This document shows, one piece after another, positions 26,101-35,988 of a stretch of 64,000 bases of DNA; position 1 is the stretch's first letter; each line of letters begins with the position of its first letter. The DNA is from Sebastes aleutianus (taxonomy: Eukaryota; Chordata; Actinopteri; Perciformes; Sebastidae). The notes under the pieces were generated by a model. The model saw only the letters and a program-made list of their open reading frames with translations, searched no databases and had not been told where the DNA came from. The translations under genes were made by a program, and so were the position numbers. Where the stretch lies: the NCBI GenBank assembly GCA_916700875.1, contig CAKAKS010000032.1:21195629-21259628 (forward strand), given 5' to 3'.

Positions 26101-28756
26101 ACATGTAGAGTCACCACCGTGCTCCAAAAAACTGGAGCATTGTCCTCATTATGTTGACTAATGATGACAGAGGAGCGCCAGCAGTGACAAGAAGTCACTT
26201 CATTTAGAGAAGACAAAATGTTTTAGACCATTCAGCCTTTATGTGTCACGCTACTTACGTCACGATTTTTTTGCCATTTTTAACATTTTGCGATATGCTG
26301 AGTATCGCGATAATATGTATTGCGATATATATTACCTTTTTTCAACTGCAAATTACGCAGTTTGACGATATTTGTTTTATCTAATAAGATACAGTTTTCG
26401 CTCTGTTCATCTCAAAGTTTTCATTCACATATCTTGAGGTCAGAGGTCAAGGGACCTCTTTGCAAATGGCCATCCCAGTTTTTCCTTGCCAAAATTTAGA
26501 GTAACTTTAGAGCGTATAGCATTCTTCCTGACAACATGGCATGGTTGGTACCAATTGATTCCTCGGGTTTTCTAGTTTCATACGATACCAGTATCTTTAT
26601 CGAATTGGTAAAAGGTAAATAGTTTATATAATAAAAGACATTCATGTATTTATACAATATTGCCATGTAAAATATCGCAATACTATGCTGTATACATTTT
26701 TTTCCCTCACCCCTACTATACAGCATAAATCACCCTCTTTCTTTAGACCCTCAATTTGGAAATGGAAAAACTCCCTCAAAAAGGAACAACACCAGAGGAC
26801 ACTGTACTGTACATGGCTGTCCCAAGGAGCTTTGTCCTGTTATATAACAGTACAAGACAAATAAAAAAGGCAACTCGAGACAGAATGCACTTTCTCTCTT
26901 CTGCACTAACTTGAGCCAACCTGTCTGTGTGCTTTTGTTCCGTCTCTCAGAAGCAGAGGCCGAAGCGAGTGAAAGCCATCTACAACTGTGTAGCCGACAA
27001 CCCAGACGAGCTGACCTTCTCTGAGGGCGAGGTGATCGTGGTGGATGGAGAGGAGGACCAGGAGTGGTGGGTCAGTATCTGTCACGCTGCAAATTTGAAT
27101 GTTTCGAGTGTGTTTTTTTGCATTTTGGATACTTATTCTCAGATTAAAGCACAAAGCGCTCCCAGTCCAACTCGTGTCCAACTCTGGTCACATTTTCACC
27201 ATGTGGATGTCGGTGCACTCGGTAACCATGGCTTTGCAAAAGCAAAAAGCCATGACCTCATTCAGGCTGATATCCCCCCTCCTCCTCTTTTTCCGCCTGC
27301 TGCTGCTTCCTCTGTGGAGGCCCTTGTGTGAACATCGACCAGCTGCAACTTGTTTTCCTCTGAGCCACCTCTGCAGATATGACCGTATTTAGTCACTCTC
27401 TCTCTCTGTGTCCCTGCATGGACCCTAAAGTCCCCCGAGATCCCCGCCATGCTTCCTCCCTGTCCCGCATTCAGCAGCGTTATCACTCTTTGTGTGTCTG
27501 AAATATCGAAATGAAAGCACAGTAACGAGGCAGCACGAAGACGAGAGCTGTATTGAGTGTCACTGTGGTGCTTGAGCTGGATGTGAAATTGGTCTGTTAG
27601 CTGGAAAACATTACTGTATTATATGACTAAAGCTACTTTCATTTTTAATTTCGGAGTATGGAAATATTTCATAAGAGAATGACAGAAGGATGTTTTGCTG
27701 TTTATAACACAATTTTTGTACGGTGGCCAAGAAGTGTCGAACTAATGCAAAAGCCACAACGCAAATGTAATTATATATTTATGTGGTGTATCTGGTATTA
27801 CATTCTATCCTTTGTTCTTTTTATGTCTGCCTTGTAAAACATTTTGTAATTGCTTGTTTTAATAAGTGCTATATAAATAACCTGTCTTATTCTTCCACAC
27901 AAATTTATTTGTTGACAGATTAAACCTTCATTGCACAACATCTAATAGCAAGATGTCAGAGCAAGTCTAAGGCACGCATTGTGCGGCGATCACCGGTGAT
28001 CGATTCTGCGCAGGCCTGGCTCTAATAATAGTCTGCCAGCAATAATAGTTGGTCCGTTTCATCGTCAACATCCGTTTTTGCTCACTTTACTTTTGCATTT
28101 GTGTTGTGGTTTTTGCATTCATTCGACACTTCTGGCCCACCGTAGTTTTCAGTTTAGACTGTATCAACAAAATTGCTTATCAGTCTATATTTATTTCTTG
28201 TCATGTTTCACATTTCAGCCTTGTATAAACATTATTGGAGCAGAAACATGTCCTAGCTTTTTATTTTCAGGTATAGAAGACGTTTAAAATGACTTAAATG
28301 GACATTATAAGTACTGTCTTCTTTATCGGCCAAGGTAATATATAATGTGGGAATGACATTTTAAATATTATTTAGATGTTAATTGTGTTTTTAAGCCTCT
28401 TATAGACCACTTAGTGTACTCCATTAGATGGTGTGAATCGATATTGAATCTTTCAATAACGATTAATCCAAAAACCCAGCCCTAATGTTTAGTGGTGTTT
28501 TAGTCTTTAGTGTATGTGCTCCAGAATATGACATTTTGTTGAAAGCAGTCAAATTATTTAGTGTTTCAGTGAACATACACCCCTCCCTATAGAACTAAAA
28601 CCCAACCCGACTACAACTTTTATTTCTTTTATATCCTTTTTATCATCCTCTGACGTCGCCTCTCGTCTTCCCTCTTCACAGCTGGGCCACATCGAAGGCG
28701 ATCCGATGAGAAGAGGAGCCTTCCCGGTTACATTTGTGCACTTCATCGCTGACTGA
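5133..28756 (+). CDS. asap2: asap2: ArfGAP with SH3 domain, ankyrin repeats and PH domain 2 (3' part, 24 exons)
   Basis: GTPase-activating protein for Arf GTPases, acting in membrane traffic and focal-adhesion turnover. Exons: 5133-5182, 9756-9885, 10251-10336, 10441-10516, 10636-10722, 12016-12119, 12858-12927, 13372-13459, 14840-14888, 15265-15431, 17095-17228, 17829-17923, 18827-19016, 19207-19292, 19767-19882, 20670-20737, 20859-20966, 22151-22373, 23224-23376, 24626-24728, 25223-25278, 25433-25503, 26951-27070, 28682-28756. Joined they give 2505 nt, 834 residues plus stop, in one frame. In order: the end of the BAR domain (first 5 exons), the PH domain, the ArfGAP zinc finger (CCDCGAP, then CIECSGIHRE with the arginine finger), ankyrin repeats (GETALHLAV, GSTALHYCC, GETPLDIAR), a proline-rich part (APPLPPR) and a C-terminal SH3 domain (AIYNCVADNPDELTF) ending FVHFIAD. 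Phrases such as GMIRTEISGAEIAEEMEKE match human ASAP2 better than ASAP1. About 150 N-terminal residues lie outside the window. Confidence 0.95.
6755..7471. mobile_element. MITE-like element with about 22-bp terminal inverted repeats
   Basis: The left end TAAAGGAATAGTTTGACATT is mirrored on the other strand by TAAAGGAATACTTTGACATT at the right end. After both ends comes an AAATACACTTATTTGC-like stretch. The right half contains TATGAAGCTACAGCCAG and AACAGCTAGCCTGGCTCTGT, hallmarks of a very common teleost repeat. The middle, roughly 6880-7190, is unrelated to that family and looks like a later insertion. It lies in an asap2 intron. Confidence 0.65.
7826..7898. repeat. (TG)n microsatellite, about 36 units
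   Basis: A perfect TG dinucleotide run of about 73 bp preceded by a short CT tract, within an asap2 intron. It is likely length-polymorphic. Confidence 0.95.
12230..12640. repeat. Degenerate MITE-like repeat
   Basis: AT-rich stretch ending TTTATCGTGACACCCCTA, the usual terminus of a fish hAT-like MITE. The left terminus is decayed, with CACGATACGATTTCGATTC seen inside. It lies in the asap2 intron between the exons at 12016 and 12858. Borders are approximate. Confidence 0.4.
13342..13368. repeat. (CT)n tract at a splice acceptor
   Basis: A CT dinucleotide run forms the polypyrimidine tract just upstream of the acceptor for the asap2 exon starting at 13372. Confidence 0.8.
15935..16010. repeat. 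Long perfect hairpin (inverted repeat) in asap2 intron
   Basis: The arms 15935-15959 and 15986-16010 are perfect reverse complements over 25 bp (left arm starts AGCGTATTGCTGCCACACC). Stacking continues through a G-T pair and four A-T pairs to about 30 bp, leaving a loop of about 16 nt. It lies in the intron between the exons ending at 15431 and starting at 17095. It could be a snap-back MITE or a pre-miRNA-like fold; neither is shown. Confidence 0.85.
17665..17695. repeat. (AC)n microsatellite
   Basis: Perfect AC run of about 31 bp in the asap2 intron upstream of the exon at 17829. Confidence 0.9.
17943..18022. repeat. Polypyrimidine minisatellite, 16-bp unit
   Basis: Tandem copies of TCTCTCCATCCCCTCC, some degenerate, beginning about 20 bp after the donor of the asap2 exon that ends at 17923. 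A CT-rich tail follows. Confidence 0.8.
18291..18580. repeat. Composite of MITE fragments
   Basis: Starts AGGGATGCAACTAACGATTA, the terminus of a common fish hAT-like MITE, and ends near GGCCATATCGTCCAGCCTAT, the terminus of a second family. It looks like two truncated elements joined, inside an asap2 intron. Confidence 0.4.
21482..21839. mobile_element. hAT-like MITE, AATCGATTAATCG family, copy 1
   Basis: Ends AGGGCTGCA and TGCAGCTCTA are inverted. Inside lie GATTAATCGATGAGTTGTTT, ATAAAATGTCAGAAAAT and AACTAATCGATTAATTGT. This family is abundant in teleosts, and related copies occur at 34509-34824 and 51905-52187. No target duplication could be confirmed. It lies in an asap2 intron. Confidence 0.7.
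23150..23177. repeat. (TC)n microsatellite
   Basis: TC run of about 28 bp upstream of the acceptor of the asap2 exon starting at 23224; it probably contributes to the pyrimidine-rich intron end. Confidence 0.85.
23446..23830. repeat. Probable MITE-like repeat
   Basis: Begins near AAGGGCGCTTTCACGACCAT with a following AGTCCGTTTGG. Both are typical of a dispersed fish element with AGGGCGCTTTCAC ends. The right end is not clear and there is no coding content. Confidence 0.4.
26245..26715. repeat. Cluster of interspersed repeat fragments in asap2 intron
   Basis: Holds a CGATAT-rich MITE-like part (26270-26340) and a second family from about 26426 to 26595. The second part includes GGTCAGAGGTCAAGGGACCT and TGGTTGGTACCAATTGATTC. 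The reverse complement of 26530-26594 matches 43051-43110 at roughly 80%, so this family occurs at least twice in the window in opposite orientation. Confidence 0.6.
27831..27880 (+). repeat. LINE-type 3' tail fragment
   Basis: Contains AAGTGCTATATAAATAA, the conserved 3' end of a fish L2-like retroposon, in the last asap2 intron. The same tail occurs at 37960-38035 and 49418-49500. Confidence 0.55.
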
Positions 28757-28869
28757 AAGGGTTCCATCTCCGGGTCTCAGGAAGTGTGGCGGGATGCAGC
28801 GTCCCTCCTTCACCCCAGTCTCTGTCCAGCCAGCAAAACATCCACCATCGTCTCAGTGTTTGTTGTCGA

Positions 28870-28870
<1 letters not shown>

Positions 28871-28910
<40 letters not shown>

Positions 28911-28911
28911 C
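28871..28911. repeat. (ATC)n trinucleotide repeat in asap2 3' UTR
   Basis: About 13 perfect ATC units starting 114 bp past the asap2 stop codon, so probably transcribed in the 3' UTR. Confidence 0.9.
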
Positions 28912-29086
28912 TGCTGTGTCGTCACCTCGGGTGCAGCTTGGTATGGGTGTATCGTCAACCACAGCAGAAAGTCTGGCTGTCACTCCTCATGGGGACTGTA
29001 TGATGTGCTTGCTGTTAATGTTTCTGACAAAAGACTCTTTAAGATTTAAAAAAAAAAAACAATGATTGTAGTGAATGACCTCTCGC

Positions 29087-29092
29087 AATAAA
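29087..29092 (+). terminator. asap2: Poly(A) signal AATAAA, proximal, asap2
   Basis: Canonical AATAAA 330 bp after the stop codon. It is followed after about 13 nt by GT/T-rich sequence (TTGCTCGTCTTT). It would give a short 3' UTR. Confidence 0.5.
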
Positions 29093-29715
29093 TGCACTTT
29101 GCTCGTCTTTATCCTTGTTACAACATACGACGCCATGTGACACAATGAAGGTTAATATGTACAGTGTTCATTTCATCATTTTCCTGTTCAGCTGCATTGT
29201 ACAGAGAAGACTACAGCAATGTATTTTAACTTACTAACAACTCTAAATGTGAACATAGTGCTTACATTCCACCTCTGTGCATGAGCGATTTTAAATGCCT
29301 ACCTGCTTTATAGGTGCGACCTTTGAACTCTGTAGTAGGCCTCCGGTGTGGAGGTTGTTCTCACGGTGCTACGTTAACCCCCCGGAATATGCTAGAAGCT
29401 GCTTCCCTGTATCCGTTTCAAAGATAGACTGGTGTTGAAAGGGGGCAAAAATAATGTAAAAATAGCCTCTGACTCATCACACCTGTGAAACCACTTTCTC
29501 ACAGGTGTGTGTAGAGTGATGGAGCAGCTTCCTCACACACACACACACCCCGTCTGTACTGTTTCATCGTAGAGGATAATATTCAACACTCTGTACTGTT
29601 TTAGGTCGAATGCTGACACTGACTGGAGCTGCAGCAGCCAGTAATTACCTTTATGCCGAGTCTTGACACCTCGGGTTGTCTTCGCCTGTCATCTGCCTTA
29701 TTAGAGGAACAGGAA

Positions 29716-29741
29716 GTGTGTGTGTGTGTGTGTGTGTGTGT
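29716..29741. repeat. (GT)n microsatellite
   Basis: GT run of about 26 bp downstream of the proximal asap2 poly(A) signal. Confidence 0.85.
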
Positions 29742-30400
29742 CGTCTCGTCTGCACAGAATAAGCTGAGAATATTGAAATAAGAGGAAATAAAAAAAGAGA
29801 GCGTGGGAATGTGATGAAAAGCAGGAGTTAGCTCTCTGACTTTTCTTGCTTCCTCTTGCCTTTTGAGAGACTCTGACAGGCAGATTTTTTTTTTTTTAGT
29901 TGCTATCTTTGACTCTTGCCGAGAAAGAAATATCCTTCCTCCAGCTTAAGCCTCACATATCTGTACATCTCTGGGGTCTCATAATGTAGAAAAGATGAGT
30001 TTATAAATAGTGTTATGAAATAAATATCAAACCTTCAATGTAATTAACTTCGTTTTGGTTGCAGAGCAACTTTCTCTCTCTGTTCATAATGTTGATATTT
30101 AGGCATTTAACCTGAAGCCGGAGCCTTCCGTGGATTTGTGAATGACGAGAAGAGAAGCACGTGAATCGTAGCAGACACACTTCTCTTCATCATGTTTAAT
30201 ATGAACTCACTGGAAACAGGAAGATTTAATAATCTATTCATGTAAATAGATTTGATTTTGTTGATATTTATATGTAAAAGTTAACCTGGGCAGTAAAAAT
30301 GTCTTTTAATGCGCTGTGGTGATGAGCTACAACCTCAGCTGGACCTGTGTGTGTGTGTGAGTGTGTGTGGGCTGAAAACACACACATATGTAACTGGGAA

Positions 30401-30406
30401 AATAAA
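30401..30406 (+). terminator. asap2: Poly(A) signal AATAAA, distal, asap2
   Basis: Canonical AATAAA about 1.6 kb past the stop. Use of this site would give a long 3' UTR including the ATC and GT repeats. The choice between sites cannot be decided from sequence alone. Confidence 0.4.
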
Positions 30407-31659
30407 GTTAATTCATTCTCATTAACAGTCTGTGGATCACTGCATCGACTCTTAACTTGTGCAAGTAAATGGGAAAATTAAACTGGAATAATAAAATATG
30501 AAATAATACACAGCTTTGGTCTGATTCTTAAGAGCATTAAGGAGTTTATGGTTTATTTGTGTAAATAATGCCTACTTTTACTAAATTGTTAGTTTTGCTA
30601 AATGATCATGTTTTTTCGGGGTCTCAAAACAACTGTTTAAGGTAATGACCTGCATTTATACAATATAACACCGTTTGACTGGTGTGATTCTTATCAAACT
30701 AAAAGTCAGATGATGTATCAAGAGCTCCCTCTGATGGGGAATATGTCGGCATGTTTGCATCCAAGTCTCAGAAAGCACTGCAGTGTAAAGACATATATTG
30801 TTTGGGGGAAGAATATTCAGTATATTCTTAGCAATACCACTTGTCACCCAGGCAAAAAACTGCAGTGATTCATAATTAAAAGACAAAACATTTAAAAGAC
30901 ACTCAAAAGTAAAAGATGACAATGAAAGAAAAAAGGAGAAATTACACTTTAATCAGTCATAAACAAAACAAAAGCCATCCACTCCTTTATCGTACCAGAT
31001 TAAATGATTTAATGTCACATTTTCAACCCAGTCTTGTTGAAAAGCAGGACAGGAAAAAAAGGGGAATGGGCTATTATTATGTACAAGGTGAAGTCAAGTA
31101 AGTACCACGACTGTAAACAAATTTTTCCTCCAAAATCTTTCTTCTATCTGCCTGTTGGGATGTTTGTGGTTTCAGCAAGTCTAATGGATTTAATGCATTT
31201 TTAATCAATACATAAAAACAAGGAGTTAATACACATCAAACTTTTTTTGGTACCAAAAAGCGTGGAGTATAAAGAAATTAAAAACAAGATGCAATAAAAT
31301 TCAAAACAGTCATTAAAAAATGAGTAAGGACTCCTCTCACACAGTTAAAACGTCTTCGTATAATGTACCTTCGAGTCAAAAAAGTGACTGCTATTGTACC
31401 AATACTGTTTGAAAACACAACAAACCGATATCTAAAGTTAAAAAAGAGATGAGTGGTTTCCACGTGAAGTGAAACAAACTGTGCATGTTGTTAAATATGT
31501 ACCGTGCGGTTTCCCCCACTGATGAATGTCTCCAGCCGGGCGGAGATGGGTTACAACATTATGTACCATTAAATAGGATTAATTTACATTGTGCACTGTA
31601 TTCCAATGCTTTAAAACAATTGCAACCATTTCCGTTTTTCTAAACTTTTTGCTCTTGAC

Positions 31660-31665
31660 TTTATT
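31660..31665 (-). terminator. itgb1bp1: Poly(A) signal of itgb1bp1 (reverse strand)
   Basis: TTTATT on the + strand reads AATAAA on the - strand, 315 bp downstream of the itgb1bp1 stop codon. Other AT-rich candidates exist further on. Confidence 0.4.
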
Positions 31666-31979
31666 TGGAGAGGTCAAAGGGACATGTGAGGTAAAGGAAA
31701 CACATCCAGAGGAAATGATTCAGACAAATTCACAGTAGTTCTGTCTCAACAAGAATGATGGGAAGGTGATGTTTCATAAACTGAGCGTGATGCGACTTTG
31801 CCATCAATGCAAAAGGCTTGAATCATGTTTTCCTGCAAACTAACAACATTTGAAAACACAGGATTTGTCCTTAAAGTTGGAGAAAAAGGGAAATGGTTGC
31901 AATTAATTGGCTTCTGATTTACTGTTTGCAGTTGTTTCATTCCTCTTTTTGACAGATCTCCCCGTCCTTCCTTCTGCTC

Positions 31980-34182
31980 TCAGGACTTGTCCGATGTCAG
32001 AGCGCAGTCGAAGGAGGCCGACAGCACCTTGCAGATGGACTGAGCCTGCTCCTGTTCAGACAGATGACAGATAACAGGCAGGGAAACACCTCAAATCTAG
32101 AAAACTGTTTCATTTCATACTTTTGTCACACTCACCGAGCTGCTGCACTGGTAAACCCAGATGCTGCACTCCTCCTGCTTTGCTTCGGTGGTTTTGAGAG
32201 CCAGGAGGTTCTTCCCTGCGCCCAGGCCGTCATCGTAACACAGCATGCGCACTATGAGGTACAGAGGGTGGCGGTGCAGCACATCCTGGACCAGAGGAAG
32301 AATAAACTTTATTACTGACTCATTACATCAAGCACACATTTCTTCATATGTATTATGTGGTTAAGGGGAGACACTACAGGTGAATAAGGTAACAATAAAT
32401 AGCTAATAGATACCACCATGAAACTTCCCCAGTTGATTACTTACATTAAGACAATTGTTTTTTGTATTACACGTTTTCTGAAAATGTATGTTTAAATATG
32501 CAAATGAGGCATTATCTTACTAAATATGTGCTAATTTTCATACATTTTCTGAACAGAAATCGGAACATTGGATAAAGCCAGGTTCAAAATTCTTGTTATT
32601 CATTTAGTTGACATATAAGAGTCAAAGGTTTTTAAATTTAGGTATTACCAAAATACTGTCAACAGCCAAAGAAATTCATTTTTGCCATGTTTTTAGTGAT
32701 AAAATGTTGTATAAATCAGGTTATGAATGACATATGAACAAACCTCTCTGTAAAAACCTTCAGAATACAGATAGAAATTAAACTGGAAAGTTTGGTGAAT
32801 GTTAGTGCTACTGAAGTGGAGATTTCTGTCTCAGAGTCTGAGAAAAACCTAATTTCTTTTTAAAAAAAAAACAGCCTTTAAAGATATGGATTGTAAAATG
32901 TCGTACTTTTTGAAGACACCCAGGTGAATAGGGTAAACAAAATGAACTAATAGATATCACCATGAAACTCTCCCAGTTGATTACTTACATTAAGACAATT
33001 GTTTTTTGTATTACACGTTTTCTGAAATGTTATGTTTAAATATGCAAATGAGGCATTATCTAATGTTAACTTTGGGTGAATTTAGGAGAAATCTACAGAC
33101 GCAAATAGACAAAGTAGTAAAATAAACACCTAAATGTGTATTTTGGATGTTTTCTTTCCGCTAATCTGAAAGAAGACAAGTTATGTAAGCAAAATACCCC
33201 AAAATCTCAAAAATGACCAGTGCATGAAAAGCCATGTTTTACCCCTATAGTGTCTCCTCTTGAGAAAGAAAACCAGCATCGATCAATGTGACTTCAGAGG
33301 TAAATCTCTGTTTAAACATGTAATCTTTGAGTGTAGCACTATACCAGAGATAAACCCCAAACATCAGGGGAATTGATGAAATATTTGAGTCAGCAGCTTA
33401 AGTGCAAAACCACATCAAAACTATAAATTGATGCTGAGTTCATAACCACTCTGTCTGGCTGTATTGATGACCCAGCAATACTGCACAGTCAAATCAATGC
33501 CCATTCGATCTGAAGCACAGTATATCACTTTTCTTTACTCACACACTGATCCAGCGAGGCCACCTTGACTCCGTACTTTGATACTCCCAGAATCATCTCT
33601 TCGTCTCCAGGCACGAAGGGCAGCTTTCCATCTTGCTGTGAAAAGAAGCTGAATATTTACAGCATCCTCATAAATGAAAGATGTGATATTGACTGTTTGA
33701 AGTGTGTCCCTCCAGCTTCTTACCTGAGCGGCATCAATATAGTTGATGAGGTCCAGAGGCTCCTGGAGGGTCTTGCTCATGTCAAACTGTAACTTCTCAA
33801 TGGCTCCAACATACTTCACCCGGAACTCAGCACATGTTTCAGACGTGCTGTTACCTACATACATCAAATAATCAAGTTAGAGAAGAAGAAGAAAAGGTGC
33901 AGAAAATTGTCAACTTCCGTGAGTTAGTCGACTGACCTGAGCTCTTGGTGGAGTCTGTATCGAGGCTGGCGACGGTGCTGGATCTGGAAAGCCCTCCCAA
34001 ACTGGAATCTACAGACTACATGGAGTCAGAAACACACCAGGATGTTGGCTCAACAAGGAGAAAGTAGCTCTGCTGTAACATTTATGTGTGTGTAAGTGTT
34101 GTTTTCTTACTTTGCTTTTGGTGCTGATCTCACTGCTTTGCGAGCTGCTGCTGCTGTGGCGCTTTTTGACTTTCCGGAACAT
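31980..34182 (-). CDS. itgb1bp1: itgb1bp1: integrin beta-1-binding protein 1 (ICAP-1)
   Basis: Adaptor that binds the integrin beta-1 tail and KRIT1 through a PTB domain and limits integrin activation; it can enter the nucleus. Coding exons in transcript order: 34182-34111, 34015-33937, 33854-33724, 33635-33543, 32285-32136, 32051-31980. They total 597 nt, 198 residues, against 200 in human. The N-terminus MFRKVKKRHSSSSSQSSEIS carries the basic, serine-rich tract with the nuclear signal. Next come SVDSSLGGLSRSSTVASLDT, then the PTB domain from about residue 58 (AEFRVKYVGAIEKL, GPLDLINYID-like EPLDLINYID, VSKYGVKVAS, LYLIVRMLCYDDGLGAGKN), ending LTSDKS. Intron phases are consistent throughout. 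The gene is head to head with cpsf3 and tail to tail with asap2, as in human. An upstream ATG 10 nt before the start opens an overlapping short frame. Confidence 0.95.
32363..33261. mobile_element. MITE-like element with inverted ends and an internal duplication
   Basis: The left end AAGGGGAGACACTACAGG is mirrored at the right end by AAGAGGAGACACTATAGG on the other strand. Inside, a segment of about 140 bp near 32380-32520 is repeated in direct orientation near 32920-33065, sharing CCCAGTTGATTACTTACATT. It has no protein-coding capacity and lies in the itgb1bp1 intron between the exons at 33543-33635 and 32136-32285. Confidence 0.75.
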
Positions 34183-34192
34183 CCTTCACCAT
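34130..34192 (-). promoter_or_regulatory. itgb1bp1: Upstream ORF overlapping the itgb1bp1 start
   Basis: An ATG at 34192-34190 with G at -3 and G at +4 lies 10 nt before the itgb1bp1 ATG in another frame. It opens 20 codons and stops with TGA at 34132-34130, inside the first coding exon. If it is in the mRNA leader it would lower initiation at the main start. Confidence 0.55.
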
Positions 34193-34508
34193 GACGACCG
34201 CATCCAGCCCTCCAGCCTCACCAAACCTGAATCATCACAGACCGCGGAGTTAAAACACACCACTGGACTGCCTCCTCAAGTCTCAGTAGAGACAATGAAT
34301 AATTGAATGTAGAACATATGATAGTCTTAAATCTGAATAATGGATAAATGAGAGTGTGGACCTTCGGCTACATAATAATCCTCCTTTGCATGATTCAGCT
34401 GCTGCACAGCCGCTCATATTATAGGAGTGTAATAGTTAGTTGAGCTTTATTTATTCAGGAAGTCTCATTAAGATCAAGATTTCTTTTGCAAGAGAGACCT
34501 GAGCAGAG

Positions 34509-34824
34509 CAGGGCTGCGACTAATGATTATTTTTTTCATCGATTCATTTGCAGATTATTTTCTAGATTAATCGATTAATCGTTTGGTCTATAAAATGTCA
34601 GAAAATAGTAAAAAAAGTCCACTCCAGTTTCTCAAAATCCAAGGTGATGTCTTTGAATATGTTGTTTTGTGCAAAAAATATTCAGTTTAATATGATATAA
34701 AATGGAGAAAAACAGGGAGTCTCCATATTTGAGAGGCTGAAAACAGCATTTTCTGCCATTTTTGCATGAAAAATTGATGTAATCGATGGACTAATCGATT
34801 AGTCGACTATTCATTGCAGCTCTA
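34509..34824. mobile_element. hAT-like MITE, AATCGATTAATCG family, copy 2
   Basis: Left end CAGGGCTGCGACTAATGATT, right end CATTGCAGCTCTA, with GATTAATCGATTAATCG and ATAAAATGTCAGAAAAT inside. It is the same family as 21482-21839. Confidence 0.7.
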
Positions 34825-34934
34825 ACACAAACACACAGAAATAACCACAAATATAGTTAGTTAGCAAGGCCTTACAAAATAAAAGTGTCAGAATCAGGTG
34901 GAATTTCATTCATTCATTCATTTCATTCTCACTG

Positions 34935-35192
34935 TGCAATATCATTTTCCACTTGTGCAATTTTGTTAATAGTCTGTTTATTGTCAATACTGTATATACT
35001 GCTCCTATTTCTATACTTCCTTCTACTTTAATGGTTCATATTTTGTTACACTTTTTTTTAGCTCTTTTTTTTTTACTGTGTTAGCTGATGCATCTGTTTT
35101 TTTGCACTATCCCCTTTGCTGCTGTTCACTGCAAATTTCCCCACTGTGGGACTAATAAAGGAATATCTTATCTTATCTCTTATCTCTTATTT
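34935..35192 (+). repeat. LINE 3' fragment with (TCTTA)n tail
   Basis: Ends with CAAATTTCCCCACTGTGGGA, then CTAATAAAGGAATATCTTA and TCTTA repeats. This is the typical 3' terminus of a fish non-LTR retrotransposon. It is 5'-truncated and shows no intact coding frame. Confidence 0.6.
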
Positions 35193-35988
35193 CATTCCCT
35201 GACTGTAATGCATACTTATAATATTGAGTAAATGTCAGAGGTGTTCAAATGCTGGTCAAAAGTGCTGGGAATTTTTGAGGCTGCAGCCTACAAATGTATT
35301 TGTATTTGTGGAAACTGCTGATGAAGTCACACAAAGGGGACACCAGTTAAACTGGAAACCAGTTGATCTGTTACACCTGTTGCTAGTGTAACAGTATCTT
35401 CTGCCTCCATCATGTCAGAGTAAAATAATATTGCAGGTCTTTGTGAGGTTGGGGGGGGCATAAGATATTTACAACAAGACTAAAAACATCAGAATCAACA
35501 GGTTTACTTGAACGCATCATTTATATAGCTAACTAACTAACGTGCTCAAAGAAAAGCAAGTGTGTGGATGTAACTGTTCCTACTCCACCTTAAATGTCCC
35601 CCACTGCAAGTTGAAAAGCTTTCACAGGTGGTTGGCAAACTCAAACGCACTATATTAAATAGAGTTAGCGACACACACACATACATACCTGTTAGTACCG
35701 TTAATTTCCTTTAAAAGAAGCTTTCTGTTTACCTTCAGTTTGACTCTTTAGCTTCCTTTTTGAGTTTCACACAGCCTACACCCTACACCACTTAAAGGGG
35801 ACGTACCAAAAAAGTATCTCTAAAGTTTAAATATTGCGCCGAAATCTAGATGGATAATATATATATTGTTAAGTTGTACACAAAACTTTAGGTTTACAGT
35901 TATATATTTATGATTACAGTGTATCATTTAGTCATTTTATTAATGTGAATTCGTTACGGCAAAAACCGGCCAAAGGCTGTCTCAGAAC

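Larger units (their letters stand above)
28757..31979. other. Convergent 3' UTRs of asap2 (+) and itgb1bp1 (-)
   Basis: The interval lies between two stop codons facing each other and has no further gene. The asap2 side has AATAAA at 29087, 30019 and 30401. The itgb1bp1 side has the reverse-strand signal TTTATT at 31660. It also has an (ATC)n run, a GT microsatellite and a small hairpin at 29478-29509. Confidence 0.6.

Noticed and set aside
28786..29049. Open frames with poly-Ile, poly-Ser or poly-His
   Set aside because: They are the three frames of the ATC repeat in the asap2 3' UTR.
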